A stretch of 64,000 bases of DNA from positions 90,289 through 154,288 of the forward strand of contig NZ_JZDQ02000012.1 in assembly GCF_000960475.2 (NCBI RefSeq), in the 5' to 3' direction. This DNA comes from Nocardioides luteus. GTDB taxonomy: Bacteria; Actinomycetota; Actinomycetes; Propionibacteriales; Nocardioidaceae. The notes below the pieces were generated by a model that had not been told where the DNA came from, did not search any database, and worked only from the letters and a program-made list of their open reading frames with translations. The translations under genes were made by a program, and so were the position numbers. Below, one piece after another: positions 8,585-16,228 of the stretch. Each line of letters begins with the position of its first letter. Within the stretch, counting starts at the first letter, position 1.

Positions 8585-10669
8585 ATGACTATGGAGTCCA
8601 TGTGCACCTCGTGCGGTGCAGCCGTCACCGGTATGCGCTTCTGCACAGGTTGTGGGACCCCCGTCAGAAGCGCTCATCAGCCGCCGTCGCAGGGTGCACC
8701 GGAGCCGGTCGCACCGCCGCGACTGCCGCAGCGGGGTGCCGATCCTGACCAGGGTGGTCTGTCGTTGCCGAGGCGTGGGCAGGAAGCTGCGAGGCCCGCG
8801 CCGCAGGCCGACGCGGAGCCGGCGCCGTTGCCCCTCGGGCAGGTCCGGCGTACGCCCGGGGCGTCGATGGCGCCCCAGCTGAACATCACCGCCCCGAGCG
8901 GTGAGCAGCCGGCCTTCGGCGGTGGCATGGCGCCGCCGCCGGCAGGTTCGGAGGGCGGTGGCCTGTTCGGGCTGGCGGCGCGTACGCCGAAGTTCGAGCC
9001 GGAGCTCGCCTCCGAGTCCCAGTCGCTCTTCCTGCCGAAGCGCAAGCGCGTGGCGGAGGAGCCCGAGCCCGAGCCGGCTCCGCAGGAGCCGCAGCCGCAG
9101 GCCGATGCGCCGTCGCCGGCCTCGGGGCTGCCGACGAGGTCGCCCGTGCACGAGCGCGCCCCCGAGCCGCCCGCGCCTGCGCCCGAGCCGCAGCCGCGGG
9201 AGCCGCAGACGCCCGAGCCGCAGGCGTTCGAGGCCCAGACGTTCGAGGCTCGGACCCCCGAGCCCCAGCGGCCGGAGCCGCAGGCGCCACCGGCGCCGGA
9301 GCCCGAACCGGAGCCCGCGGCCATGCCGCCGCTGCCCACGCGTCCGGCCGCGGCCCACAACCAGAGCGCGGAGCACCCGGCCTTCGCCGAGCCCGCGCCG
9401 CGGCCGGATGGTCCGGCGTACGAGGCGACCCAGGAGGCGATGCCGCCGGTCGAGCGACGCCAGCCCGAGCCGGTCCGCCCCGAGGAGACCACCGTCGCGA
9501 TGAGCCCTCGCTTCGACACCGTCGAGGAGGAGGCCACCGGCGGCACCCGTCCGCGCGACGAGTTCGAGCAGTTCGCGCCGCCGCAGCAGCAGTCGTTCGA
9601 CGCCCCGGCGCCCGAGGCACGCTACGACGGCGGCCAGCAGGACTTCGGCCAGCAGGACTTCGGCCAGCAGGACTTCGCCCAGCAGGACTTCGGCCAGCCC
9701 GACCAGGGGCAGCAGCCCCCGGCGTACGGCGACCCGGCCTATGCCCCGCTCGCGCCGCAGCTGGAGCCGGACCAGGCCCAGTGGTCCCCGAGCTACGACC
9801 AGCCCCATGAGCAGGCGTACGACCAGGGTTACGAGCAGCCTTTCGGTCAGCCGCAGAACTCGTCCCCGGACCAGTTCGGCCAGCCGTACGGTGACCCCTA
9901 CGGCCAGAACACCTACACCGACGCCACCCTCGTCGGGCAGCCGCCGGTCGGCGGTGGGCCCAACACCCCGGCGCCGCCGCCGATGGCGCCGCAGGGCTAC
10001 GACCCGTACGGGAACGCCTATGACGCCCGCTACGAGCCGCAGCGCGGTCAGGGTGGTCAGGGCAAGGGGCAGGGCTTCGACCGCAAGCGCTGGGTCCTGA
10101 TCGTCCTGGTGCTGGCCGTCGTGGTCGCGATCATCGCCTTCGTCATCGGCCTGGTGAACAACAGCGACGACGCCAACGCGAAGACCGGCACCGCCGAGGG
10201 CACCACCACGAGCGCAGGTGGAGCCGCGGCGGAGGCGAAGAAGATCGACGACCTCATCAAGACCTCTGCGGAGGACAAGGCGGCCATCGGCGCCGCTCAG
10301 GCGGACCTCGAGGCCTGCGAGAACATCGACGAGGCGGTGCAGACCTTCCAAGACGCCGCGGCCTCCCGCAAGGAGCTGGCGACGAAGGTCGCGTCGATCG
10401 ACACGGCCGTCCTCCCCGGATCGCAGAAGCTCGTCAAGAACCTCGAGTCCGCATGGATGACCTCGCAGAACGCAGACCTGGCCTTCGCCGCCTGGGGCGA
10501 GAAGCGCAAGCTCAACGCCGACGGCGAGTGCGTCGGCGGCAAGCGCAAGCTGGAGAAGGCGACCACGCTCAGCCTGGCCAGCCATGACCCGAAGAAGGCG
10601 GCCGCCAAGGCGTGGGGGCCGATCGCGGAGGAGTACGGCCTCGAGCCCGTCGAGTGGACGAAGCTCTGA
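8585..10669 (+). CDS. Zinc-ribbon, proline/glutamine-rich single-pass membrane protein
   Basis: 694 residues of unknown function. The N-terminus has a zinc ribbon with Cys7-x2-Cys10 and Cys20-x2-Cys23. It is followed by about 470 residues of low-complexity Pro/Glu then Gln/Tyr-rich sequence, including five tandem GQQDF-type pentapeptides. A basic stretch and one membrane helix lie near 500-526 (RWVLIVLVLAVVVAIIAF). A 160-residue helical outer domain with two Cys (EACENIDE, DGECVGG) ends the protein. The start is ATG 8585, with AAGG 9 bases before it; upstream in-frame sequence would run through the tRNA gene and is rejected. The topology suggests a cytoplasmic, disordered, metal-binding tail and an extracytoplasmic domain. 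Confidence 0.78.
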   Translation: MTMESMCTSCGAAVTGMRFCTGCGTPVRSAHQPPSQGAPEPVAPPRLPQRGADPDQGGLSLPRRGQEAARPAPQADAEPAPLPLGQVRRTPGASMAPQLNITAPSGEQPAFGGGMAPPPAGSEGGGLFGLAARTPKFEPELASESQSLFLPKRKRVAEEPEPEPAPQEPQPQADAPSPASGLPTRSPVHERAPEPPAPAPEPQPREPQTPEPQAFEAQTFEARTPEPQRPEPQAPPAPEPEPEPAAMPPLPTRPAAAHNQSAEHPAFAEPAPRPDGPAYEATQEAMPPVERRQPEPVRPEETTVAMSPRFDTVEEEATGGTRPRDEFEQFAPPQQQSFDAPAPEARYDGGQQDFGQQDFGQQDFAQQDFGQPDQGQQPPAYGDPAYAPLAPQLEPDQAQWSPSYDQPHEQAYDQGYEQPFGQPQNSSPDQFGQPYGDPYGQNTYTDATLVGQPPVGGGPNTPAPPPMAPQGYDPYGNAYDARYEPQRGQGGQGKGQGFDRKRWVLIVLVLAVVVAIIAFVIGLVNNSDDANAKTGTAEGTTTSAGGAAAEAKKIDDLIKTSAEDKAAIGAAQADLEACENIDEAVQTFQDAAASRKELATKVASIDTAVLPGSQKLVKNLESAWMTSQNADLAFAAWGEKRKLNADGECVGGKRKLEKATTLSLASHDPKKAAAKAWGPIAEEYGLEPVEWTKL
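9632..9706 (+). repeat. 15-bp coding tandem repeat (GQQDF pentapeptide)
   Basis: The unit GGCCAGCAGGACTTC begins at 9632, 9647, 9662 and 9677 (the last with GCC for GGC), and a diverged copy starts at 9692. It encodes Gly/Ala-Gln-Gln-Asp-Phe repeats inside the disordered region of the zinc-ribbon protein. Near-identity at DNA level suggests recent slippage and possible length variation among strains. Confidence 0.85.
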
Positions 10670-10681
10670 GACGACTGGAGC

Positions 10682-10738
10682 GAGGCCGAGCGAAGGAGTG
10701 ACCGCGCGAAGCGCGGATCGGAGCCTGAGCTCGGCCTG
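10682..10738. terminator. Complex hairpin region between convergent genes
   Basis: GGCCGAGC (10684-10691) can pair with GCTCGGCC (10729-10736), enclosing a tight CCGCGC-GAA-GCGCGG hairpin (10702-10716). It lies between the ends of the zinc-ribbon gene and the convergent amidase gene, so a bidirectional terminator or a REP-like element is likely. There is no T-tract. Confidence 0.45.
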
Positions 10739-10741
10739 AGC

Positions 10742-11623
10742 TCAGCGTGAGCGGAGGTACGCCGCCATCGCCCGTTCGATGGCGGCGGCCACCTTCGCCT
10801 GGAACCGGTCGGACTTGAGCAGGCGCGCGTCCGCGGCGTTGCGCATGTTGCCCGTCTCGAGCAGCACCTGCGGCACCGTGGTCAGGTTGAGCCCGGCCAG
10901 GTCGTCGCGCTCCACGAAACCGCCCTTGCCGAGGTAGGAGGCCAGCGGCATCCCGGTCTTCCCCATCTCGGTACGCAGCAGCTCGGCGTAGCGCCGCGAG
11001 GGCTGGACGATCTCGTCGTTCGTGCCCGACGGCACCGGGATCAGCAGCGAGTAGCCCCGCTCGGAGGCGGCCGCGCCGTCGGCGTGGATGTCGATCGCGA
11101 CGTCGGCCTTCGCGTCGTTGATGATCTTCGCCCGCTCGTCGATGCACGGTCCGACCCCGTCGTTGCTGTCCCGGGTCATGACCACCTTCGCGCCCGACTC
11201 GCGCAGGTCGGCGGCGAGCTTGGTGGCCACGGCCCAGGTGAAGTCGGTCTCCGGGTAGCCGTCGTTCGTCGCGGTGCCGGTGGTGTTGCACGGGCTCTTC
11301 GAGCGCCCGTTCCACACCGGCTCGTCGATCACCTCGGGTGCGCCCGCGTTGCCGCCGTTGTGACCCGGGTCGATGCCGACCACGGTGCCCTCGAAGACGT
11401 CGCCCGGGACCGGTGCCGCCGATGTCGAGGCGCTCGGGGTCGCCGACGCGGCGGGCTGCTGTCGTGGCGTACGTCCGGGGCTGCAGGCCGTCAGGGCCGC
11501 GGCCAGCGCGAGGCAGCCGGCGACGGCGGCCGCTGACCGAGGTACCTCGGTGAGCAGTCGCTGCCCTCGTGGAACTCCACGAAGGCAGCGCGGCTCGACT
11601 GAGTCACCTCGGTCAGTATTCAC
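10742..11623 (-). CDS. N-acetylmuramoyl-L-alanine amidase, Amidase_3, lipoprotein-like
   Basis: 293 residues. The C-terminal zinc amidase domain shows GIDPGHNGG, the zinc-ligand Glu in ETDFTWAVATKLA, DIHADGA and the catalytic Glu in LLETGN; it would cleave the muramoyl-alanine bond of peptidoglycan outside the cell. A hydrophobic segment AAAVAGCLALAAALTAC carries the lipobox LTAC. The only in-frame conventional start is GTG 11623, one base beyond the stop of the aminopeptidase gene upstream, which suggests translational coupling. Residues 3-31, before the hydrophobic core, are encoded by an 84-nt repeat element (11533-11616), giving an unusually long signal n-region. A non-standard start inside the element cannot be excluded. 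Confidence 0.85.
   Translation of the reverse strand: MNTDRGDSVEPRCLRGVPRGQRLLTEVPRSAAAVAGCLALAAALTACSPGRTPRQQPAASATPSASTSAAPVPGDVFEGTVVGIDPGHNGGNAGAPEVIDEPVWNGRSKSPCNTTGTATNDGYPETDFTWAVATKLAADLRESGAKVVMTRDSNDGVGPCIDERAKIINDAKADVAIDIHADGAAASERGYSLLIPVPSGTNDEIVQPSRRYAELLRTEMGKTGMPLASYLGKGGFVERDDLAGLNLTTVPQVLLETGNMRNAADARLLKSDRFQAKVAAAIERAMAAYLRSR
11533..11616. repeat. 84-nt palindromic element, copy A (inside amidase N-terminus)
   Basis: The ends CTGACCGAGGT and ACCTCGGTCAG are an 11-bp perfect terminal inverted repeat. The left end also holds the perfect palindrome CCGAGGTACCTCGG (11537-11550). The centre (11559-11590) is a hairpin with arms CGCTGCC-C-TCGTGGA and TCCACGA-A-GGCAGCG. It has the same length and orientation as copy B at 60207-60290, and two stem pairs differ by compensatory changes. 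No transposase is nearby. Confidence 0.85.
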
Positions 11624-11624
11624 G

Positions 11625-13049
11625 TCACAGATACTGGCCCATCCAGGCTTCGACGTCGTCGGCGGTGCGGGGCAGGCCGGAGGAGAGGTTCACGGCGCCG
11701 TCGGCGGTGACCACGATGTCGTCCTCGATGCGGATGCCGATGCCGCGCAGCTCCTCGGGGACGAGCTTGTCCTCCTTCTGGAAGTAGAGGCCCGGCTCGA
11801 CGGTGAGGACCATGCCCTCCTGCAGCGGCCCCTCGACGTAGGTCTCCTTCGACGCGGACGCGCAGTCGTGCACGTCGAGGCCGAGCATGTGGGAGACGCC
11901 GTGGAGGGTCCAGCGGGAGTAGGTCTTGTTGTCCTCGGAGAGCGCCTCGTCGACGGAGACGGGCAGCAGCCCCAGGTCGTCGAGGCCGTGGGCGAGGATC
12001 TCCATCGCGGCGAAGTGGCCGGCCCGGAAGGTCACGCCGGGGCGAATCGCCTCGATGCCCGCCTGCTGCGCCTTGTAGACGAGCTCGTAGAGGTTGCGCT
12101 GCAGCGGCGTGAACGTCCCGGAGATGGGGAGCGTGCGGGTGATGTCGGCGGTGTAGAGGTTGTGGCCCTCCACACCCATGTCGAGCAGAACCAGCTCGCC
12201 GGGGACGATCGGGCCGTCGTTGTCGATCCAGTGGAGCGTGGTGGCGTGGGAGCCACCGCCGACGATCGAGTCGTAGCCGAGGTCGTTGCCCTCGGCACGC
12301 GCGCGGCGGAAGAAGGTGCCCTCGATCCAGCGCTCGCCGTGCTTCAGCACCTGGTCCCACTCGCGGACCGCGTCGGTGAAGCCGCGCACGGTGATGTCGC
12401 AGGCCTCCTTGAGCTCGCCGAGCTCCCACTCGTCCTTGATCAGGCGCAGCTCGGAGAGCGCCTTGGTGAACTCCTCGTCGCGGCCGCCCTCGGCCGGGGT
12501 GACCAGCTTGTCGACGTCGGCCGAGACCCCGCGGAGGACGCGGGTCGGGGTGTTGGCGGAGAGCCCGGACGCGAGCTGGTCGACGTGGCGTACCTCGATG
12601 CCGAGCGAGTCGGAGAGCTCACGGGCCGAGGGACGCGCACCGGCCCAGAGCGCGCCGTACTGACGGTCGCGGAAGAACTCGTCGGTGTCGCGACCGCTGC
12701 GCGGGCGGGCGTACAGGACCGAGCTGCCGTCGGGCTCGATCACGACGACGGCGTCGGAGGTCTGGTTGCCGGTCAGGTGCACGTGCGCGGTGTCGGCACG
12801 GAAGCGGTAGTCGGTGTCGTTGGCGCGGACCTTGTAGGTGCCGGCCGGGACGACCAGGCGCTCGCCCGGGAAGATGCTCGCCAGGCGCTCCCGGCGGGCG
12901 GCCGCCCACGGGGTGATCGGATGCTCGGGAACCTCGGCCTCGCGGTCGTCCCAGCCCTCCCTCATGAAGTTGGACCACGCCTCCGGAACCGACTGGTCAT
13001 GGCTCTCGGTGTGGTCGTCTGCAGGAGTGGGGGCGCCGTTGTCCGTCAT
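11625..13049 (-). CDS. Xaa-Pro aminopeptidase (aminopeptidase P, M24B)
   Basis: A 474-residue cytoplasmic metallopeptidase removing N-terminal residues linked to proline. The N-terminal aminopeptidase-P domain is followed by the pita-bread catalytic domain with dimetal ligands in LLDMGVEGHNLYTADITRT (two Asp), HGVSHMLGLDVHD (His), TVEPGLYF (Glu) and GIRIEDD (Glu). The ATG at 13049 is preceded by TACGAT and six bases, consistent with a leaderless transcript and fixing the start. It is followed one base later by the amidase gene on the same strand, so the two probably form an operon. Confidence 0.93.
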   Translation of the reverse strand: MTDNGAPTPADDHTESHDQSVPEAWSNFMREGWDDREAEVPEHPITPWAAARRERLASIFPGERLVVPAGTYKVRANDTDYRFRADTAHVHLTGNQTSDAVVVIEPDGSSVLYARPRSGRDTDEFFRDRQYGALWAGARPSARELSDSLGIEVRHVDQLASGLSANTPTRVLRGVSADVDKLVTPAEGGRDEEFTKALSELRLIKDEWELGELKEACDITVRGFTDAVREWDQVLKHGERWIEGTFFRRARAEGNDLGYDSIVGGGSHATTLHWIDNDGPIVPGELVLLDMGVEGHNLYTADITRTLPISGTFTPLQRNLYELVYKAQQAGIEAIRPGVTFRAGHFAAMEILAHGLDDLGLLPVSVDEALSEDNKTYSRWTLHGVSHMLGLDVHDCASASKETYVEGPLQEGMVLTVEPGLYFQKEDKLVPEELRGIGIRIEDDIVVTADGAVNLSSGLPRTADDVEAWMGQYL

Positions 13050-13172
13050 ACCGGAATCGTACGCCGCGCCGTGACGACGACGCTCGTGAGTTCCCAGGCC
13101 ACGGGGCCACGAGCGTGTCTCGATCGGTGTCTGGTGGCACGTCCGGTCCGCGCGCCCGATAGTCTGGCGCGC

Positions 13173-14339
13173 ATGGGGGCGATCCCGAAGGATCCGACGA
13201 GAAGCAACCGCACGTTCACCATCGTGGTGGGCGTGCTTGTCGTGCTGGCCTCGTTGCCGGTGCTGGGCATCGTTCTGTTGAGCACCAGCGTCGTCAACGA
13301 CCATCTCGCACCGACCGGCGCGATCCTCGGGGTGCTCTTCGCGGCCGTTCCGGTGGCGCCCCTCGTCTACGCGTATCTCTGGCTGGACCGCTATGAGCCG
13401 GAGCCGAAGTCGCTGCTGGCCCTCGGTCTGGGCTGGGGTGCCTTCGTCGCGGTCGCGGCCGCGCTGATCGTGCAGAGCGTCGGGGCGCTGCTCGCCGGGT
13501 GGAGCCAGCCGACCCAGCTCGCGATCGTCGCGCCGGTCACCGAGGAGGCGGCCAAGGGGCTGTTCCTCTTCGTGCTGCTGGTCTGGCGACGCCACCTCCT
13601 CGACGGCGTGCTCGACGGCATCGTCTACGCCGGCATGGTCGGCATCGGCTTCGCGTTCACGGAGAACATCCTCTATCTCGGCGGCACCTACAACGGCACG
13701 CCCGGCATGGGCGACAGCTCGGCCGGACACATCGGTGAGTTCACCGTCGTCTTCGTGATGCGCTGCCTGTTCAGCCCGTTCGCGCACCCGCTCTTCACCG
13801 CCTTCACCGGTATCGGCATCGGGGTCGCGGTGGTGACCCGCAAGCGCTGGCTGAAGGTGGTCGCGCCGGTGCTGGGCTACAGCATCGCGGTGCTGGCCCA
13901 CGGCACCTGGAACGGCTCGACGCTGCTCTTCGACGGGGCCGGCTTCCTGCTGGCGTACGTCGTGGTGATGGTGCCCGCGTTCGTCTCGATGGTGGCCTTC
14001 GCGATCTGGCGGCGGAAGTCCGAGCGGATCGTGCTGACCCGGTCGCTGACCGACGCCGCCCAGCGCGGGCTGATCCCCTACACCGACATCGGCTGGGTGG
14101 TCGATCTGCGGCGGCGGGAGCAGGCGCGGAAGTTCGCGTCGACCCATGGTGGGGCTCAGGGGGTTGCGGCGATGCGTGAATACCAGCAGGCTGCGATCGA
14201 GCTCGGATACTTGCACTGGCGATTTCTGCGCGGCAACCCGCCGCCGGACTTCGCCGCCCGGGGGAGGGCATACGTTGACCGCATCAGTGAGGTACGTCCA
14301 CACATCGCGTTCCCGAGCGGACAGGTGATGACCGGATGA
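13173..14339 (+). CDS. PrsW-family intramembrane metalloprotease
   Basis: 388 residues with eight or so hydrophobic helices and the PrsW/CPBP-type motifs: EEAAKG after the third helix, FAFTENILYLGG, and histidines in FSPFAHPLFT and VLAHGTWNG. PrsW homologues cleave membrane substrates such as anti-sigma factors; the substrate here is unknown. TAGTCT ends 7 bases before the ATG, so translation probably begins at the 5' end of the mRNA. The stop overlaps the start of the dynamin-like gene (ATGA), implying an operon with the two GTPases and a shared role at the membrane. Confidence 0.85.
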   Translation: MGAIPKDPTRSNRTFTIVVGVLVVLASLPVLGIVLLSTSVVNDHLAPTGAILGVLFAAVPVAPLVYAYLWLDRYEPEPKSLLALGLGWGAFVAVAAALIVQSVGALLAGWSQPTQLAIVAPVTEEAAKGLFLFVLLVWRRHLLDGVLDGIVYAGMVGIGFAFTENILYLGGTYNGTPGMGDSSAGHIGEFTVVFVMRCLFSPFAHPLFTAFTGIGIGVAVVTRKRWLKVVAPVLGYSIAVLAHGTWNGSTLLFDGAGFLLAYVVVMVPAFVSMVAFAIWRRKSERIVLTRSLTDAAQRGLIPYTDIGWVVDLRRREQARKFASTHGGAQGVAAMREYQQAAIELGYLHWRFLRGNPPPDFAARGRAYVDRISEVRPHIAFPSGQVMTG

Positions 14340-16186
14340 GCGAGTATCCGCACAACTCTGGGGCTCCGGGCGAGGAGTCGAAGGCATACGAGGCGCTCAC
14401 GGCGGGGATGCTCGCCGAGAAGCCGACCACGGAGTTCGAGGCCGCCAGGGCCCAGATCCTCGCGGGGGGCGGCGAGAGCAACCGGATGGTGACCTCCCTC
14501 ATCCAGCTCCATCAGGCGCTGACCGAGGTCACCCTGCCGCTGGACCTGCCCGGTGCCGACGAGCAGCGAGCCGCGCGGCAGACCATGGTCGAGCAGCTCG
14601 AGGACTACATCATCCCGCGGATGATGACGATCGACGCGCCCATGCTGGCGGTGGTCGGTGGCTCGACCGGCGCCGGCAAGTCGACGCTGGTCAACTCGCT
14701 GGTCGGCACCAAGGTGACCACGCCGGGCCTGCTGCGGCCGACGACCCGCTCGCCGGTGCTGGTGCACAACCCCGAGGACGGCCACTGGTTCGGCCAGGAC
14801 CGCCTGCTCCCCGAGCTGGAGCGGGTCGATCACCCGACCAACGACCCGGGTGCGCTGCAGCTGGTCGCCAGCGACCGGCTCCACCCCGGACTGGCGATCC
14901 TGGACGCCCCCGACGTCGACTCCGTCGAGGAGGCCAACCGGGTGCTCGCGGCCGAGCTGCTCGCCGCGGCCGACCTGTGGATCTTCGTCACCTCGGCCGC
15001 GCGCTACGCCGACCAGGTGCCCTGGGAGTTCCTCCAGCTCGCGGCCAACCGTTCCACGGCGGTGGCCGTGGTGCTCGACCGCACCCCGACCGACGCGGTC
15101 CAGACGGTGGCCGGCCACCTGGCCCGGATGCTCGCCTCGCGCGGGCTCAAGGACTCCCCGCTCTTCATCGTCCACGAGGGCGAGGTCTCCGAGCACGGGC
15201 TGCTGCCGCCCGAGCACGTCGCCGAGGTACGCGCCTGGCTCGACATGCTCGCCGACGACGCCACCGCGCGTCACCAGGTCGTCACCCAGACCCTCGACGG
15301 TGCGGTGCGGGCGCTGACCCTGGAGGTGCACCCGATCGCCGACACCGCGGACGGTCAGGGCGAGGCCGCGCAGCGGCTGCGTACGGATGCGGACATGGCC
15401 TACGACGAGGCGCTGAAGTCGATCATGGCGGCGACCGCCGACGGCACGCTGCTGCGTGGCGAGGTGCTCGCCCGCTGGCAGGAGTTCGTCGGCACCGGCG
15501 AGATCCTCAAGGCGCTCGAGACGCGGGTCGGGATGATCCGCGACCGGATCCTCGGCTCGATCAAGGGCAAGCCCCAGCAGGCCGAGCGGGTGACCGCGGC
15601 CGTGCAGGGTGGCCTGGAGATGCTCATCCTGGAGCAGTGCGAGGCGGCCGCCGAGAAGGCAGAGGCCGCCTGGCAGATGAGCCCGGCGGGTCGTGGGCTG
15701 CTGGCAGCCGGCCCCTCCGACCTCGGCCGCGCCTCGCGCGCGCTGCGGCCCAAGGCCGAGCGAGCGGTGCGCGACTGGCAGCAGGACGTGCTCGAGATGG
15801 TGCGCAGCGAGGGTCAGGACAAGCGTACGACCGCGAAGTTCCTCTCCTACGGGGTCAACGGCCTCGGTGTCGCGCTGATGGTGGTGGTCTTCGCCTCGAC
15901 CGGAGGAGCGCTCGTCGGTGCCGAGGTGGGCATCGCCGGCGGCACCCTCCTGCTCGGCCAGAAGCTGCTCGAGGCGGTCTTCGGTGACCAGGCCGTACGC
16001 GGGCTGGCCGCCAAGGCGCGCAAGGCGCTTGAGGTACGCATCGTGGGGCTCGTCGACGAGGAGCGTGCGCGCTACACGGGGCAGGTCGACGCGCTGCAGA
16101 TCGACCAGGGTGCACCGGAGCGACTGCGGCACGCCGCGCGTAAGGTCGGCGACGCCAGGTTCGCCAGCCAGCGCGGCGATGACTGA
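14336..16186 (+). CDS. Dynamin-like GTPase, first of pair
   Basis: 616 residues. The G1 motif GGSTGAGKST lies near residue 108, G3 is DAPDVDS, a G4-like VLDRTP follows, then a long helical region. A hydrophobic segment lies near 505-550 (GLGVALMVVVFASTGGALVGAEVGIAGG), followed by a basic helix. This fits bacterial dynamin-like proteins, which bind membranes and often occur as adjacent unequal pairs; in streptomycetes such a pair acts at sporulation septa. It overlaps the PrsW gene by 4 bases and precedes a second GTPase by 42. The exact function here is unproven. Confidence 0.8.
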   Translation: MSEYPHNSGAPGEESKAYEALTAGMLAEKPTTEFEAARAQILAGGGESNRMVTSLIQLHQALTEVTLPLDLPGADEQRAARQTMVEQLEDYIIPRMMTIDAPMLAVVGGSTGAGKSTLVNSLVGTKVTTPGLLRPTTRSPVLVHNPEDGHWFGQDRLLPELERVDHPTNDPGALQLVASDRLHPGLAILDAPDVDSVEEANRVLAAELLAAADLWIFVTSAARYADQVPWEFLQLAANRSTAVAVVLDRTPTDAVQTVAGHLARMLASRGLKDSPLFIVHEGEVSEHGLLPPEHVAEVRAWLDMLADDATARHQVVTQTLDGAVRALTLEVHPIADTADGQGEAAQRLRTDADMAYDEALKSIMAATADGTLLRGEVLARWQEFVGTGEILKALETRVGMIRDRILGSIKGKPQQAERVTAAVQGGLEMLILEQCEAAAEKAEAAWQMSPAGRGLLAAGPSDLGRASRALRPKAERAVRDWQQDVLEMVRSEGQDKRTTAKFLSYGVNGLGVALMVVVFASTGGALVGAEVGIAGGTLLLGQKLLEAVFGDQAVRGLAAKARKALEVRIVGLVDEERARYTGQVDALQIDQGAPERLRHAARKVGDARFASQRGDD

Positions 16187-16228
16187 GACTTGTCAGACCG
16201 AGACATTCCAGGAAGGGACGGGGGAGCA

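Noticed and set aside
8564..10585. Long antisense ORFs opposite the zinc-ribbon gene and many other genes
   Set aside because: Arg/Pro/Ala-rich products without motifs or start signals are expected in high-GC DNA, where stop codons are rare.
11625..14387. A 920-codon minus-strand ORF through the PrsW region
   Set aside because: Only the part from 13049 down encodes aminopeptidase P; the upstream part is a shadow of the PrsW gene on the plus strand.
14515..14540. A third copy of the 84-nt element (CTGACCGAGGTCACC)
   Set aside because: The match is limited to about 12 bases inside the GTPase coding sequence, with no second arm or central hairpin.
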